A DNA stretch of 23,459 bases from CAYNLG01 sp964397995 (GTDB lineage: Bacteria; Planctomycetota; Phycisphaerae; FEN-1346): the NCBI GenBank assembly GCA_964397995.1, contig CAYNLG010000061.1, positions 1-23,459 of the forward strand. The letters run 5' to 3'. Made by a program: the position numbers and the translations under genes. A model generated the notes under the pieces. It was not told the DNA's origin. It saw only the letters and a list, made by a program, of their open reading frames with translations, and ran no database searches. Of this stretch, positions 22,224 through 23,459 are shown piece by piece (within the stretch, counting starts at the first letter, position 1; each line of letters starts with the position of its first letter).

Positions 22224-22252
22224 TTGACCCCCCGGGCCGGGGGCGGTAGGGT
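22224..22252 (+). promoter_or_regulatory. recG promoter with palindromic spacer, leaderless
   Basis: TTGACC (22224-22229), 17 nt, TAGGGT (22247-22252). The -10 box ends 8 nt before the ATG at 22261, so transcription should start at or beside the start codon. The spacer is occupied by the inverted repeat CCCCCGG-G-CCGGGGG (22229-22243), which may be an operator or a chance GC palindrome. Confidence 0.5.
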
Positions 22253-22260
22253 CGCTTGGC

Positions 22261-23459
22261 ATGAAGCGGCTGAGCGACTCGGTCCAGTACCTGAAAGGCG
22301 TCGGCCCGAAGCGGGCGGCGCTCTTGGCCAAGCTGGACGTCGAGACGGTCGGCGACGCCCTCCAGATCTTCCCCCGCAAGTACGTCGACCGCGGCGCGGT
22401 CGTCCCCATCGCCGAGCTCCGCGCGGGCATGGAGGCGGCGGTGCGCGCAACGGTCGTCGACCGCAAGACGCACGGCCCGTGGCGGGGCAACCGGCTCGAG
22501 GCCCTGGTCGCCGACGACTCCGGCACCCTCCGCGTCATCTGGTTCCACGCCAAGTACCTTGCCAAGGCCCTGGAGGTGGGCGGCGAGTTCCTCTTCTACG
22601 GCCGCGTCGGCACCTACCACGGCGAGCGCCAACTCCAGCACCCGAAGTTCGAGCGCATCCCCGAGGGGGCGGACGACGTGCCCGGGCAGCGGCTGCTGGT
22701 GGAATACCCGACGACGGAGGGGCTCCAGCAGGCATCGCTGGCGAAGCTGACTGACGAGGCGCTCCGCGTCGGGCTGCCCCTGGTCAGGGAGATGCTGCCG
22801 GAGGCCCTGCGCGAACGGCTGGATTTGGTGGACTTGGCGACCGCGCTTCGGATGATCCACCGGCCCGAGACGATGGCCGAGGTGGAGGAGGCGCGGCGGC
22901 GGCTGGTCTTCGGCGAGTTCTTCCTGATGGAGCTGGCGGTGGCCCTCCGTCGGCGGGTAGCGGACGAGCAGCACGGCGCCCCGCCGATCGAGGTCACCGA
23001 CACCCTCGACGCCCGCATCCGGGCCCGCTTTCCGTACACCTTCACGGCGGCCCAGGACCGGGCGGTGGCGGACATCCGGGCGGACCTGGCGCGGCGGCGG
23101 CCGATGGCGCGGCTCCTCCAGGGCGACGTCGGCTCCGGCAAAACGGCCGTCGCCCTGTATGCGGCGCTGGCGGCCGTGGCGGGGGGCTACCAGGCGGCCG
23201 TGATGGCCCCGACGGAAATCCTGGCCACCCAGCACCTGCAGAACGTGGAGAAGTACCTCGTCGGCAGCCGCGTTCGCTGGGCCCTGCTTGTGGGCGGGCT
23301 GGCGGCGGCCGAGCGGAAGAAGGTGCTCCGGCGGATCCGGCGGGGCGACGCCGACATCGTCGTCGGCACCCACGCCCTGATCCAGCAGGACGTCGCCTTC
23401 AGCAAGCTGGGCCTGGTGGTGGTAGACGAGCAGCACAAGTTCGGCGTCCTCCAGCGGGC
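22261..23459 (+). CDS. recG: ATP-dependent DNA helicase RecG (N-terminal part, cut by window end)
   Basis: The first ~399 codons of RecG, which remodels stalled replication forks and Holliday junctions by branch migration. It starts at ATG 22261 with no ribosome-binding sequence, consistent with a leaderless mRNA. The N-terminus SVQYLKGVGPKRAALLAKL is the family hallmark, followed by FPRKYVDR. Residues ~50-150 form the OB-fold wedge domain that contacts the junction (VVDRKTHGPWRGNRLEALVA, GEFLFYGRVG). The helicase core starts near FTAAQDRAVADI. Walker A is GDVGSGKT at 288-295, motif Ia is APTEILATQH, GTHALIQ follows, and the Walker B DEQH box is D389-H392 (DEQHKFGVLQR). These positions match a normal ~690-residue RecG, so the missing part should be the second RecA-like domain and C-terminus. 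No frame disruption is seen. Confidence 0.93.
   Translation, partial: MKRLSDSVQYLKGVGPKRAALLAKLDVETVGDALQIFPRKYVDRGAVVPIAELRAGMEAAVRATVVDRKTHGPWRGNRLEALVADDSGTLRVIWFHAKYLAKALEVGGEFLFYGRVGTYHGERQLQHPKFERIPEGADDVPGQRLLVEYPTTEGLQQASLAKLTDEALRVGLPLVREMLPEALRERLDLVDLATALRMIHRPETMAEVEEARRRLVFGEFFLMELAVALRRRVADEQHGAPPIEVTDTLDARIRARFPYTFTAAQDRAVADIRADLARRRPMARLLQGDVGSGKTAVALYAALAAVAGGYQAAVMAPTEILATQHLQNVEKYLVGSRVRWALLVGGLAAAERKKVLRRIRRGDADIVVGTHALIQQDVAFSKLGLVVVDEQHKFGVLQR

Noticed and set aside
1..23459. CRISPR arrays, insertion sequences, prophage or tRNA-linked islands
   Set aside because: No regularly spaced direct repeats, transposase or integrase motifs, or terminal inverted repeats were seen, and base composition is even across the window.

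Overview
The window is very GC-rich, densely coding bacterial chromosome. Two secreted proteins end in PEP-CTERM sorting tails. With them are a DUF3604/PHP protein, a choice-of-anchor I protein, a remnant of a URO-D family gene, a DUF5107-TPR protein and HEAT-repeat lipoproteins. Together these suggest an environmental Planctomycetota genome (Phycisphaerae-like). That assignment is inferred from gene content only; no rRNA or marker tree is available here. I see no tRNA, rRNA, CRISPR array, insertion sequence or prophage.

Layout. 1-1125: a small PEP-CTERM protein on the minus strand, with a terminator hairpin and a well-formed promoter that implies a ~275-nt leader. 1249-2754: a PHP/DUF3604 protein on the plus strand. 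2888-9125: a tight plus-strand glycan operon made of a GT4 glycosyltransferase fused to a second large domain, mannose-1-phosphate guanylyltransferase, a second related GT4, and a GH4 NAD-dependent glycosidase with an alpha-galacturonidase-like CHEI motif. A broken URO-D family gene overlaps the end of the GH4 gene. 9557-11269: a choice-of-anchor I PEP-CTERM protein on the minus strand. 11575-12709: two stand-alone PilZ (c-di-GMP receptor type) genes, each with its own promoter. 12856-16037: an apparent operon of a B12-binding radical SAM protein resembling the hopanoid C-3 methylase HpnR, TatC with an extended first periplasmic loop and acidic tail, and endonuclease III. 16180-21623: a HEAT-repeat lipoprotein, a 29-residue exported mini-protein, a second exported helical-repeat protein and an exported DUF5107-TPR protein. 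21719-22186: a universal stress protein. 22261-end: the N-terminal part of RecG, running off the window.

How the genes fit together. The GDP-mannose-forming enzyme is translationally coupled to the fused GT4 and sits 15 nt before the second GT4, which points to a mannose-containing cell-surface or storage glycan. The GH4 enzyme would act on a sugar or uronide glycoside. HpnR-like modification and TatC both concern the membrane. The HEAT/TPR block looks like a set of exported scaffold or binding proteins of unknown role. PilZ proteins imply c-di-GMP signalling.

Regulation. Many transcription starts carry a readable housekeeping-type promoter (TTGnnn, 16-18 nt, TAnnnT-like). The recG promoter lies so close to the ATG that its mRNA is predicted to be leaderless.
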